64,000 nucleotides of DNA from Rhizophagus irregularis (Eukaryota; Glomeromycota; Glomeromycetes; Glomerales; Glomeraceae), in NCBI RefSeq assembly GCF_026210795.1, contig NC_089455.1:3400123-3464122 (forward strand), given 5' to 3'. Under the pieces are notes generated by a model that was given only the letters and a program-made list of their open reading frames with translations, had not been told where the DNA came from and searched no databases. Position numbers and translations under genes: made by a program. This document shows, piece after piece, positions 25,783 through 37,811 of this stretch (position 1 is its first letter; the number at the start of each line of letters is the position of its first letter).

Positions 25783-26613
25783 TAGAGCTCCAAATGGGTC
25801 AGGTCAGGTCAGGTCAGGTTATATCAGGTTGTCTGTTTGACCTGACCTGACCTGAAACCTGAAAAATTTCAGGACTATTTTTATTAAAGTATTGAAAAAA
25901 AACGGTACAAAACTTTTTTTTTTTAATATAATATTATGAAAAAAAACGTTTTTGCAACGTTTTTTATTAAAATATTGAAAAAAATATTGCAAAACGTTTT
26001 TTTTAACATAACATTATGAAAAAAATGTTTTCGCAACGTTATTATTGAAATATCAAAAAAAAATGTTACGAAACATTTTTTTAATATAATATTATGAAAA
26101 ACGTTTTCGCAACGTTTTTTCTCAAAATATTGCGATTCAACATTTTTATATTAAAATCATATAAAAAAGTGAATCCCAATACTGCAATTCACTTTTTTAT
26201 ATTGATTTTGTATAAAAAAAGTGAGTTGCAGTATTGCGATTCACTTTTTTATATAGAATTAATATAAAAAAGTGAATCGCAATATCGCAACTCACTTTTA
26301 TTATATAAAATCAATATAAAAAAGTGAATCGCAATACCGCAACTCACTTTTTTTATATAGAATCTATATAAAAAAGTGAATCGCAATACCGCAACTCACT
26401 TTTTTTATATAGAATCTATATAAAAAAGTGAATCGCAATACTGCAACTCACTTTTATTATATAGTAGAATCAATAGTTTCAGGTCAACAGGTCAATCAGG
26501 TCAGGTCAATCTTTATACCTGACCTGAATTTTTTAAAAATCTCATACCTGACCTGAATTTCAGGTCAGGTCAGGTCAGGTCACCTGAATTTGGCTGACCT
26601 GTTCGGAGTTCTA
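25783..26613. mobile_element. hAT-type MITE with palindromic internal repeats, 831 bp
   Basis: Termini TAGAGCTCC (25783) and GGAGTTCTA (ending 26613) are inverted repeats of the hAT YAGNG type and continue into AGGTCAGG motifs. The 8-bp duplication ATTTGGAA at 25775-25782 and 26614-26621 is perfect. Inside are AGGTCAGGTCAGG direct runs, then AACGTT-rich spacers. About six copies of a near-palindromic unit (AAAAAGTGAATCGCAATACC and its complement) lie at 26150-26460. The insertion falls inside the last coding exon of the neighbouring minus-strand gene. Confidence 0.88.
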
Positions 26614-29600
26614 ATTTGGAATCTATCAAATCGTCATCAACATCTTCGTCTTTATCGTTATCATCACTTATTTGGACTACGCTTCTTTTGCTCTTGGCTT
26701 TTTTGGAAAGATGCTTGGATTCAATATCATCGATCTCACTTGCTCTGATTTTTCTTTTTAATTTTTCATTTTCTGTACCGAATGCATCGTTAATTTCCAT
26801 AAGTGTACTGAAATCCTCTTTTAAGCCTTTTAATTCCTTAGAAATTTCTACGTTTATTTTCTCCAACTTCGTATTTTTATTACGCAAATCAGCTATTGTC
26901 GCATGTAATTTATGATTTTCTAACACTGGTCGAAATTAAAAAAATCGGACATATGGAAAATCGGCCAAAAATCAGACCAAAATTGACTAACATTATAAAT
27001 CGGCACATCTGATTGATGCCAATCAGACAATTTGATAAAAATTCAGCAAAAAATCATTATATTTGATTGACGGCTGATTGATGCTAGTTGAAATCAAAAA
27101 AAAAAATGGACAAATGGCAAATCAACCTAAAATTTGCCCAATATTCAAATATGCACTTCCGATTTATGGAAAATTGACAATTCAATAAATATTCAATAAA
27201 AATTCAATAAAAATTCAGCAAAAAATCATTATATTTGATTGACGGCTGATTGATGCTGGTTGAAATTAAAAAAAAAATGGACAAAATAGCAAATCAACCT
27301 AAAATTTGCCCAATATTCAAATATGCACTTCCGATTTATGGAAAATTGACAATTCAATAAATATTCAATAAAAATTCAATAAAAATTCAGCAAAAAATCA
27401 TTATATTTGATTGACGGCTGATTGATGCTGGTTGAAATTAAAAAAAAAAATGGACAAAATAGCAAATCAACCTAAAATTTGCCCAATATTCAAATATGTA
27501 CTTCAGATTTATGGAAAATTGACAATTCAATAAATATTCAATAAAAATTCAATAAAAATTCAGCAAAAAATCATTATATTTGATTGACGGCTGATTGATG
27601 CTGGTTGAAATTAAAAAAAAAATCTGACAAAATGGCAAATCAACCTAAAATTTACCCAATATTCAAATATGTACTTCAGATTTATGGAAAATTGACAATT
27701 CAATAAAAATTCAATAAAAATCCAACAAAAATTTGTTAAAAAATCATTATATTTGATTGACGGCTGATTGATATAAAAAAAAAATCTGACAAATTTGTAA
27801 ATCAACCTAAAATTTACAATATTCAAATATGTACTTCAGATTTATGGAAAATTAACAATTCAATAAAAATTCAATAAAAATTTAGCAAAAAATTATCATA
27901 TTTGATTAACAGCTTAAAATTTGCCTAATATTGTCTGATTTATGGCACTTTTATATCAAATTGCACTGGTCGAAATCAAAACTTTTGGGCATGGAAAAAT
28001 TGTCTCAATTTCAGAAGTTATTCGAATAAACGATTTTTCAAAATCAACTTATGATGTACTAAGCCGCAGCCACAGTAAAATTAATCTGGCAATTAGTTGA
28101 TCTATTACCGAATTTAGACTTTATTTAAACTAAAGTTTCGAAACTTTATCTTCATCTAACTTCATTCCTAAACAAAACGGTTTTAAACGTTTTGGAATTT
28201 TTTTTTAATTTTTTATCGGAAATAATGTTCCAATTTTTAACATTTTTATTTTTTACGAAACGTTTTTTAACTTTTCATTTAATATTTTCAATCGGAACAT
28301 TAGTTAACGTTCTGATTTTATTAATTTTTTTTTGCAAAACTATTACTTTAAAAAACGTTTTCTAACATTTTTTTTTTATACTTTTAAATAGGAAATCGGC
28401 TCCTACTTGGATACCGAATTCCAAAGGTAAGTTTTGAAGAATTTCTTTGAAACTTTATAAAAAAAAACGTTTTCTAACGTTTTTTTTATACTTTTATATA
28501 GGAAATCGTCTCCTACTTGGATACCGAATTCCAAAGGTAAGTTTTGAAGAATTTCTTCGAAACTTTATAAAAAAAAACGTTTTCTAACATTTTTTTTATA
28601 CTTTTATATAGGAAATCGGCTCCTACTTGGATACTGATTTCCAAAGGTAAGTTTCGAAACAAAAGTTTCGAAACTTTAAAAAACGTTTTTTAATATTACT
28701 AAAAACGTTTTTTTTTACTTTTGTATAGGAAATCGGCTCCAACGTGGATGCCGATATTCCAGATAAGTTTCGCATTTTCGAAACTTCTTTGAAAAAAACG
28801 TTTAACGTTTTTTTTTTTAATATTATTGTAGGAATACTGTAAAGTTTTGAATTTTCGAAACTTTTTGACAAAAATTAATAAAAAACGTTTAATTTAACGT
28901 TTTTTATTATATTTTATTATTTTTTTTTGCAGGGAAATCGGCTCCAAATTGGATACCGGAATCCCGCAAGTAAAGTTTCGAAGTTTCGAAACTTTATGAA
29001 ACTTAATAAAAAAATGTTTAAATTTAACGTTTTTTTATTATTTTTATTAATTTTTTTTGCAGGAAATCAGCTCCAAATTGGATACCGAAATCCCGCAAGT
29101 AAAGTTTCGATTTTCGAAACTTTTTGACGCAAATTAATAAAAAAAATGTTTAATTTAACGTTTTTTTTATTATTTTTTATTATTTTTTTTTGCAGGAAAT
29201 CGGCTCCAAATTGGATACCAGAATCCCGCAAGTAAAGTTTCGAAGTTTCGAAACTTTATGAAACTTCGAAACTTTATGAAACTTAATAAAAAAACGTTTA
29301 AATTAACATTTTTTTATTAGATTTTATTATTTTTTTTGCAGGAAAATCGGCTCCAAATTGTATCAGAATCCCGCAGGTAAAGTTTCGTCAAAACTTTTTG
29401 ACGCAAATTAATAAAAAAAACGTTTAATTTAACGTTTTTTTTATTATTTTTTATTATTTTTTTTTGCAGGAAATCAGCTCCAAATTGTACCGGAATCCCG
29501 CAGGTAAAGTTTCGATTTTTCGAAACTTTTTGACGAAACTTAATAAAAATGTTTAATTTAACATTTTTTATTATATTTTATTAATTTTTTTGTATGGAAA

Positions 29601-30798
29601 TTGGCTTCGATTTGCCATCCTACAGGTAACGTTTTGATTTTTGAAACTTGAAACTTAAAAAAAAATGTTATTTTAATGTTTTTTCTTTTTTTTTTTGTAG
29701 GAAAATCATCTCCAATTTGTAGAAACAAATGGAATTAAGGAATTTAATGTATACCGGATTTGTTAGAAAGTTGGGATGATTTTTGGTAAAATTGTTTTAT
29801 ATGTATATGTAATATTTTAAATTTCAGAATAAAATTTACTGTAATTTGCGATACAATTCAGAATACAAATCAGAATAAATTTTTTACTACAAATCGGAAT
29901 AAATTTTACTACAAATCAGAATAAATTTTACTACAAATCGGAATAAATTTTACTACAATTCGGAATAAATTTTACTACAAATCAGAATAAATTTTACTAC
30001 AAATCGGAATAAATTTTACTACAATTCGGAATAAATTTTACTACAAATCAGAATAAATTTTACTACAAATTGGAATAAATTTTACTACAAATCGGAATAA
30101 ATTTTACTACAATTTGGAATAAATTTTACTACAATTCAGAAAATTTTGTCACAAATTTACCATAATTCAGAATAAATTCACTGCAATTCAGTAAATTTAT
30201 GAATAATATTTTTTAAACAATTCGGATTAAAAATACTAAGCAATTCAGATACAATTCAGACATTCTGATCGGCATCGATCGGCCTGCCAATCAGAACTTT
30301 GCCTAAATTAATAAATCGGCCATATTTATCACCAAATTCAGCCTAAAATCGGACATCCGATTTCTAGCCGATTTGGACTATTTCGACCAGTGTAAAATTT
30401 ATTAACCAAATTCGGAAACAAACAAACTTTCAATGTAAAGCAACCAAAACAGCAACCAATTTTAGCAATTTTGTTACAATTATACCAGTTTCCAAAGATG
30501 AATTATCATCATAAAGATCTAAATTATGGCAAAGATCCTTTTGCTGTTCTAAATAGAAATCTGGAACCTTGAAATTTTTATATTGTTCTTTCATATGCTG
30601 AACTTTTGATTTTGAAGTAACGGTCGATTTGCTAGTGATAGCAGGCACAGGAGTAGTTTCGTTGCTAGTGATAGCAGCAGGAGTAATTTCAGAAATTTTA
30701 GAAGCTCTTTTGCTAGTGGTGGCTGCGATGGCAGCAGGAGTAATTTCAGACGGATATTTATAAACTTTGGTAATTTTTTTTTTTTCTTGTTGGGACAT
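26570..30798 (-). CDS. Coiled-coil protein gene carrying two transposon insertions
   Basis: Exon 1 is 30798-30486 (minus; MSQQEKKKITKVYKYPSEIT then Ala/Thr-Ser repeats such as ITPAAI). Exon 2 is 26919-26570. Donor CTG|GTATAA and acceptor GTTAG keep frame, giving 220 residues. Exon 2 is a strong coiled coil (ATIADLRNKNTKLEKINVEI) followed by an acidic stretch with a basic KKAKSKR-like patch. A 3.47-kb CACTA-like element (26924-30392) sits in the intron beside the acceptor, which is preserved because the 3-bp duplication re-creates TTAG. A hAT MITE interrupts exon 2, so the last ~15 residues and the stop are MITE-derived; the former 3' coding end appears orphaned at about 25774-25716. Function unknown; it may no longer be functional. 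Confidence 0.7.
27050..27930. repeat. ~180-bp satellite inside the CACTA-like element
   Basis: Five units beginning near 27050, 27228, 27400, 27576 and 27745, marked by ATTATATTTGATTGACGGCTG and AACCTAAAATTTGCCCAAT-like segments. The last copies are shorter and more diverged. Non-coding; an open frame across it is an artefact of repetition. Confidence 0.85.
28392..29715 (+). repeat. Mini-exon-like tandem array 2
   Basis: About eleven units. The first three cores are 28392-28426, 28502-28536 and 28612-28646: each 35 nt, at an exact 110-bp spacing, each preceded by a T-rich tract ending ATAG and followed by GTAAGT. Cores read GAAATCGGCTCC...GGATACC. Later units use TTTTTTTTGCAG as acceptor and GTAAAG as donor, with cores of about 37 nt ending CCCGCAA. 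Spacers carry TTTCGAAACTTT-type repeats and AACGTT-containing palindromes before the T tract. The core is open in all three frames in most units. No start codon or downstream gene is evident. Confidence 0.75.
29850..30150. repeat. ~21-bp satellite AATCGGAATAAATTTTACTAC
   Basis: About twelve head-to-tail copies that alternate AATCAG, AATCGG and ATTCGG starts, which suggests a higher-order unit of two or three monomers. It lies just inside the right end of the CACTA-like element. Confidence 0.88.
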
Positions 30799-31290
30799 GG
30801 TGAAAGTAAAAAATTAAGAGAAAGAGAAAGAAAAGAGAGATGAGAGAGAAAAAATTTAAAATTTAGACTTTTATAGCTTAAAATCAGTCGAATTAAGCTT
30901 TTTTCTTATAAGCTTAATCACAATCAAATTATCATGATATTGTAATTACCGTTGATTCCTTAAAAAATTTTTAACAATTAAATTTATTCCTTAAATGATT
31001 AAATGATCTTTTTTATTCTTTTGATTATACGACGAATTTCTTATATTGTTCTTTAAAAAAGGATCTAATTTAACTCCTATGTATCACTTTGATTATATGG
31101 CGAATTTTTTATATTATTCTTTAAAAAATAATCTTAATTGAATAATTGAAAATATATTATGGCGATTTATAATGTGAAATTGAATTTGTTCAATTTGTAG
31201 CGCAGCAGGAATTTACTTTTTAAAAAGAATTAAATTGATATTATTTAAAAATATATTGAGATAAATATTGTAAATTTTTTATTTCATAAA
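30799..31290. other. 5' flank of the coiled-coil gene and of the Tnp2 relic
   Basis: Divergent region between 30798 (minus start) and 31291 (plus start). It has a purine-rich AGAGAAAGAGAAAG tract at about 30815-30850 and AT-rich DNA beyond. No gene. Confidence 0.5.
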
Positions 31291-34200
31291 ATGAGTAGAC
31301 GAAAGAGATTAGTTTCTGCTTTACTTAGCAATGATGAAGAATCAATTACAGCTTGCTCTTCTCGTAAAAGTAGAGTGATCTCTAGAGTAATTGATGAAGA
31401 ATCTGAAGAATCAATTTCAATTATACATACACATGACAGAAGAATGGTTCCTTGCAATTGTTCTAAATGTAACGGAAAAATAGTAGATGTTCGTACAAAA
31501 TTGAACCATGAGGCTGATAGAAATTCGGATGATGACCAAGATTCGGAAGTTGTTCAAGATTATAGTAATCCTTTACCATCATCATTTGAAAATTATAGTA
31601 ATCCTTTACCATCATCATCTGAAGATTATGGTAATCCTTTACCAGAAGATAACCCAGTATCATCTGACGAAGATTCAGATAATAATCAAAACGTAATTCA
31701 ACAAATGAAAATAGAGGAAATAGACAACTTATCAACTGATTTACTTCATCGACAACATTCGAGAAGATACGCAAATCAACAAGCAACAATTACCGAAGAA
31801 GAAATTCCTCCAGAATTATTCATAACTGATGAAGAATCAAGCGAAACTGATGAAGAATCAAATGAAAGTGAAATCAATAATGGCGATAATAATGATTATG
31901 AGTATACTGAAATTTTTGAGAATTATGCGCCACCTGTTTATGAGCAATTTCAAGATCGAATTAGTCTAGACACAAATGCCAATAGACAATTTTTGTGGAT
32001 TTTGCTGTGGATAATGAGCTTTCGCAAAAGATTTAATATTCCAGAAACAGCAACAGAAACGCTTATTCAATTCATAAAGCTGTTATTGATAAAAATTGGC
32101 GGTTCTAATTTTGAAGAATTTTCTGGCTTTTTATACTTAGCAAGAAATGTTCTTGGGCTAAAAGATCAACATCATAACTTTGCGGCATGTCTGAAATGCC
32201 ACAAATTATATAATAAAAAGGAAGTAGAAGAATTTCAGCAAAATGGAAATCTTACAGTTATGAAGTGTAGTCATGTCGAATTTCCTAATTCGACATCTAG
32301 GAGATTAAAACAATGCCAGATGCCTTTAGCAGAAAGATCAATGTTATTACATGGCCGTATTAAAATTTGATCTGAGAAGATATTTCCATTTGCTAGTATC
32401 AGAAATCAATTAGCATCAATGTATTGCCAGCTGGGATTTGAAAGAAACTTACGTCACTGGTCTGAACGCAAACGATTTGATGATATTTTAACTGATATCT
32501 ATGATGGTCAGGTCTAGAAAATTTTAAAGAAACAAGCGATGAAAATTCGTCAAAATTTTTTTGACCTGAAGTGGCTGATTCTAATCTTGGTTTAATGTTG
32601 AATCTCGACTGGTTTCAACCATATGATGGTGTTGTCCATAGTACTGGAGTAATATATACCACAATTTGTAATCTACCACGGGATATGCATTTTGAACGTG
32701 AAAATATATTGGTTCTTGGTTTGTTGCCCAACCCAAACGAAGTGAGTCTCCACCAAATTAACCATTATTTGGCGCCAATTGTTAATGAATTAGTATTACT
32801 TTGGGACGGAGTGATGTTTGATAACACTTTTGAGTACCAAGAATCAAGAAAAATTCGAGCGGCACTGATACTCGTTTTGTGATATTCCTGTGACAAGAAA
32901 AATATGTGGGCATATTTCAGCCCTTTTATCGTGTTATAGATGTGAGAAGAAAGCAAATTACGAAAATCATAAACATAATTTCACTGGAATGGATAATATG
33001 AGCGAATGGTTTATCAATCGAGATTCGGCACAATTTTGCGAGAATGCTTTTGGATGGCGTCGCTGCAATTCAAATGCTGCAAGGAATCGCTTTGTAAAAA
33101 CTACTGGCGTAAGGTGGTCTGAATTGTTGAGATTGCTATATTTCGACCCAATTCAGTTTTTATCAATTGATCCAATGCACTGCCTATTCTTAGGCATTGC
33201 AAAGTGGATTATTAAGCGGATTTGGGTTGATGAAAATATATTAAAACTGGAAACTCTAAAAGAAATTCAAAAGAAAATGAATCAATTCCAAGTACTAGCT
33301 GACATAGGTAGAATCCCAGGAAAGGTAGAATGTGGCGAAGGTTTTGCGAATTTTACGGCTGATCAGTGGTAAATATTTTTTAACATTTATGCCATAGTGT
33401 CACTTTGGAAATACCTTCCTGGCGTAGATAAGAAGATTCTTATATGCTTTGTAAGAATTTGCTCGATTTTGGTAGGATGAATTGTTCAATCCAATTTAAT
33501 GGATGAAGCTCACCAAAAATTGGTTGAAATTGTAAAAATAATTGAGCAAAATTACGGTTGAGATATGATAACTCTAAACCTTCATCTTTTGCTCCATTTA
33601 TACGAATGTGCAAAAGATTTTGGGCCTCTTTACGCTTTTTGGTGTTTTTTGTTTGAGCGCATGAATGGTGTGCTTAAGGTTGCTTGTCTAAACCTCTTCA
33701 AAATCCTACGATTAGTTTCGTCAAAATTTTACTATAGATTTATTATAGTTTTGGCAGAGTTTCAGCAGTTTCGGCATTTATAATAAGTTTTGGCAGTTTC
33801 GCCTTTCTCCAAAGTTTCGCCAGTTTTTTAATATAACTTTAATATAGTTTTGGCAGAATTTCGCTTTTTGGCGAAACGCCATCTTGCCTAAACCCCTAGG
33901 TTTCGGCAAGCAACCTTAGGTGTGCTAGGTAAGATGCTGACTTCTAAAAATATCCTTTTTCTTCTAAAATTAATTTTAAGTTCCATTCCTTTATTTATTT
34001 TTTAGGTTCTTTGCCTAATAGCCATCGGAAAATTGAACCAGAGCTCATGCGCCGAATTATGAACGATAAACAAATTAATAATATTGTTAGTTCTGGAATA
34101 GTTGATACAAAAGGTCTCGATATACTTGATACCAGACCTTCAATCAGTTCAATTTCAAAACCCGACAAATTTACTTCAGTTGAAATGAAGCGATATTTGC

Positions 34201-34853
34201 TATACTCGCAAAATATTAAAGAATCTCTAATTGCTGGATGCGAAGCATTTCCAGAAGAAATGCTAGGCCCTTTCTTGGAAAAAGTTATAATGTCAAGTGA
34301 AATGCTTGACATAATGATAGATTATTATAATGCGACCTACCCAGCAAATAACTTTCGAAAACCATTTGGAGAAGAACCCAAAGATTCAATTATTATTCGC
34401 GTCAGAATGAATCAATTCGGAAGATGCAGAATTGGTTCTGAAATATTCGGCTCAAAAATGTCATCTTGTCATGTGAAAAGTTCATTTGTTACGGCAAAAT
34501 TTATAACGATTGACAATGATATTGACGTTTACCCTGATCAAGTTCAATATTATTTTACTCATACAGTTGACCTTCTGAATGGTCCTGCCGAGCATTTTTT
34601 GGCTTATGTCTGATGGTATAAACATGCAGGCTCTAGAAATATTCGATATTATTTCAGTAGTGATAATGACATTAATACTTGTAATGTTGAGCTATGGTGC
34701 ACTGAATTTTATCAAGAGTCACGTGATTGTATTATTCCAGTTCATCATATTCTTAGTTGATTTATTCCAGTAAATTACCGAATTTCAGACCAAAGGAATG
34801 CAAGAGAGTATTTAGCCATAAATCAAATAAATAGAAAATACCATATTCACTAA
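31291..34853 (+). pseudogene. Decayed Tnp2/Plavaka-type (CACTA) transposase
   Basis: The N-terminal 359 codons (31291-32370) begin MSRRKRLVSALL, include an acidic triplicated YSNPLPSS motif and a Cys-rich CNCSKCNGK. Downstream pieces match the Transposase_21 core: DWFQPYDGVVHSTGVIYTTI, NHYLAPIVNELVLLWDG, then CDIPVTRKICGH, CYRCEKK and SIDPMHCLFLGIAKW, FERMNGVL|GSLPNSHRKIE, and the tail HHILSRFIPVNYRIS to the stop at 34851-34853. It is broken by stops near 32368 and 32515, frameshifts near 32520 and 32880, and a 244-bp MITE at 33675. An apparently real intron starts at GTAAGA near 33929. It cannot make a full protein. Confidence 0.85.
33675..33918. mobile_element. hAT-type MITE inside the Tnp2 relic, 244 bp
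   Basis: Ends TAAGGTTGCTTG (33675-33686) and CAAGCAACCTTA (33907-33918) are perfect 12-bp inverted repeats, extended by a CTAAACC/GGTTT match. The 8-bp duplication GGTGTGCT is perfect (33667-33674, 33919-33926). Removing the insert joins FERMNGVL to a clean GTAAGA donor, confirming that it interrupted transposase coding DNA. Confidence 0.92.
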
Positions 34854-35479
34854 TAGATTCTTATTTGTCAATTTATAGATTAAAACTGGATTTATTATGA
34901 TTTATCCGGATTTATTGGTATTTGATCGAGTTTGGAAGGATAAGAATTAACTTTAACAATTTTATTATATGCTAATTTTAAATTAAATGTCAAATTTATT
35001 ATGATTTATTATATTTATTATGATTTATCCGGATTTATTGGGTTTGGAAAAATAAGAATTAACTTTAATTAAAGTTCGTAATTTATATTGTTTAATGATT
35101 TTATTATATGCTAATTTTAAATTAAATGTCAAATTTTTATTGTCATAAATCGGAAATGCCGAATTGTGTAAATTGTCTGATTGTTTTAAATCGGAAATGC
35201 TGAATTTTGTAAATTTTCTGATTGTTATAAATCGGAAATGCTGAATTGTGTAAATTTTCTGAATTTTAGCTGAATTTAGTTTGATTTTCAGCTGATTTAT
35301 CACATGTCCGATTTGCCTTATTTCGACTAGTGTATGGGTTATGTAGAAATTACACCTTATAATAAAAATCAAAGTGAGGTAAGAAATGGACATATTAATT
35401 AATACTAAGCAATAATTCCAAAAAAATATTTATCTAATTTGAATTATTTAATATTTACAGTTTAAATTTTGGATAAGAT
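34854..35479. other. Right flank of the Tnp2 relic with short repeats and a CACTA terminus
   Basis: Two copies of an AAATTAAATGTCAAATTT-bearing segment and three of AAATCGGAAATGC-TGAATT precede a right-pointing end ATTTCGACTAGTG finishing at 35332, flanked by TAT. It may be the right end of the element that carried the Tnp2 gene. The left end at 23430 is flanked by TTA, so the two do not pair convincingly. Confidence 0.5.
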
Positions 35480-37640
35480 CAGTAAATTCAGAAAAAGATC
35501 ATGAGACTAACGTTACAAATTTTACATGATCTTGATTTTCTTCATAATCCTGTAATGAAAAAATTTTGTGATCAAACAAGAACTCTATGGAATTGTATTC
35601 ATGAATCATTGAATGCAAATAAAAGAGATCAAGATGGAAAAAGGCACATTTTGTCTATTGTTGCAGAAATATTTCCATATTGTGAAATTAAAAAGAATTT
35701 GAATGTTAGTAATATTTTCATATAAAAATTTAGTATTTCAGTTCAATTCAGATTGTTTTTTTTTTCTATTAGATCTCTTCATCAGATACGATTAATGAGG
35801 CACACAAATATACAAAAATCTATGGACCAGATGCAGAATGTGTTGAAAAACCTATTTTTACACAAACAACAATTTCATGTGAAAAACTTGATCAGTTACA
35901 ACAATTTTTGAATGATAAAAACAATGTGATAATAAGTAGCTATAAAACAGAAACTAAAACTGATGGACTTCCAGTAAAATATCTCAAATATACAAAAGAA
36001 TCTTTGTGGGAAAAATTCAGCTACCAATTTCCAGATGATGTTAAAAGAACATCTTTTATAATGTTCTTGTAAGGAAAACAATATATTTATCAAGAAAATC
36101 TTGGTAGTTTTTGTTTAATTTGCAGTTGTTATGGATATGAGATTTTTGTAAAAATGAAAAATTTTATTGAAAAAAATATTCAAAACAACAATCTTTAAGT
36201 AAAATTTTTTTCAATTTATTTTATTTAAGTTGGTTTATTTATTTTGATTTATTTTATAAATAGTAATCTAAAAAGACTATATAAATAAACTTGAGCACTT
36301 GCGCTGATATCTTAAAAGTCTTACAAATAAAAGCTTGAAATTGTTATGAATGGAACTGTTGCCTATAATGCATGTATTAGCCATTATCTCCCATACGCCT
36401 TTAGTACCTGCATAGAATCACATAGCCACGAATGTGTTGCCGATCACCAGCATCCACTTTTCCTTCAAATCCACCCATGTGGACAATTATTTGCAATTTT
36501 TTATTAATTGAAAAATGATACTCCAATTACATTGCATAATGAATTAGATAAATATCAGGAATACCTCCTGTACTATTTTACTTATCAAACACAAAAAGTA
36601 TACCTGAACACACAATTCAATGCAAATTTGTTAGAGTTAGATGAAAAAGGAGCACTTATTGACTTATTGTCGTAGATTATAAAATGAAAGTATTACTTAA
36701 AAGTGCACAAGAGACAAAAGAACAGTTTTTTGGAAAAAAAAGCTGGACTTTTTATTCAATATTGGCGGTATATATCCACAAGAAAGATTCTCTTGAACTT
36801 GACATCCAAGCATACGACCACTACTCCAATGATCTACGTCAAGATGTTTGGTTCACTGCTTCTAGTTTTCATGCTGTTATTGAATCTATAAACAAGAAAT
36901 CAGAATGGGTTATGATTATTTCAGACAATAAAGGTCATTATTATAAATCATAATGCAGGTTTGATGATAATTCTGAGATATTGGCAAGATTGGTATGGTA
37001 TTTAACTAAAAAAATGGATATTTCTTGAGCCAGAGGAGGCAAAAATAATTATTAACAGTTATTATGCTCAGGTTTGTTCATACTTTTCTATTTGATAAAT
37101 AATATCTATTAGCAAGAATTAACTATATGATATTAGTTTACCTTATGTTTGAAATAGATTGCACATTCTATTAATCGATATGTAAAATTAGGATTTAATA
37201 TATTATCAGAAAAAGATATTGAAAATGCACACAATATCTGAAATTTGCAGAATGTCAGTATCTTACCTGGAACCAGATAGAACAAAAGGTTGTAAATTAA
37301 AAGTTAAATTATTATACAGCTAGGTTTATTAGAAATTCTCAAACTGTTTCTTTATAGAACCTGAAAAAAAGAGAAACAAATTACCTGGAATTTCAAATTG
37401 GTTTGAATAGTTATGGCCAATTACTGGAGAGTATGCTGGTTATATTCAAGTGAGAGATATTGCAAATCTTGGCGTTTAGATAAATTTTTCTCCAAAAAAA
37501 CTGGAAAAATTACAATTAAAAACAATCAAAAATCAGATCCTAATGTATTAACGTCTTCAATACCCAAAAATTCTTGAACAGTTCCATTGCCAAATAATAC
37601 AGGTTTTACAGATAGTTAAATTGTAATGCAGTTCTAATAA
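35480..37640 (+). pseudogene. Decayed DDE-type transposase-like gene of a repeated glomeromycete family
   Basis: Fragments in order: LTLQILHDLDFLHNPVMKKF, a middle part with NVIISSYKTETKTDGLPVKY and LWEKFSYQFPDDVKRTSF, a Cys/His-bearing remnant at 36340-36500, VVDYKMKVLLKSAQETKEQF, WVMIISDNKGHYY, WIFLEPEEAKIIINSYYAQ and WPITGEYAGYIQVREIANLG. D in DYK, D in SDN and E in EPEEAK are plausible DDE residues. I recall the family as multicopy in Rhizophagus-type genomes, but its superfamily is not assigned. Stops, frameshifts and possibly unspliced introns break it throughout. Confidence 0.65.
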
Positions 37641-37811
37641 TATATTGTTTTATTTTTATTGACTAATTTCTAGTCGTTAGTATAAGGATGATAAAATTAC
37701 ATTAAATTCTATAACCCAATAAGCTCCTATTAGTATTTGTTCATTAGAAGATAATGCAACTAATAATACCACTTTAATCTAGGACACATAACAAAAATAA
37801 GAGGCAGCAAA

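Larger units (their letters stand above)
26924..30392. mobile_element. CACTA-like non-autonomous element, 3.47 kb
   Basis: Left end CACTGGTCGAAAT (26924-26936) and right end ATTTCGACCAGTG (30380-30392) are perfect 13-bp inverted repeats. The 3-bp duplication TAA flanks both ends (26921-26923, 30393-30395), as expected for CACTA/EnSpm. Cargo in order: ~180-bp satellite, an internal copy of the terminus at 27964, a mini-exon-like array, and a ~21-bp satellite. No transposase lies inside; the nearby Tnp2-like relic at 31.3-34.9 kb is a plausible relative of the mobilising enzyme. Confidence 0.85.

Noticed and set aside
23430-35332. Single giant CACTA element bounded by CACTAGTCGAAAT at both ends
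   Set aside because: The flanking triplets are TTA and TAT, not a duplication, and the interval contains a host gene and unrelated insertions. The two ends probably belong to different elements.
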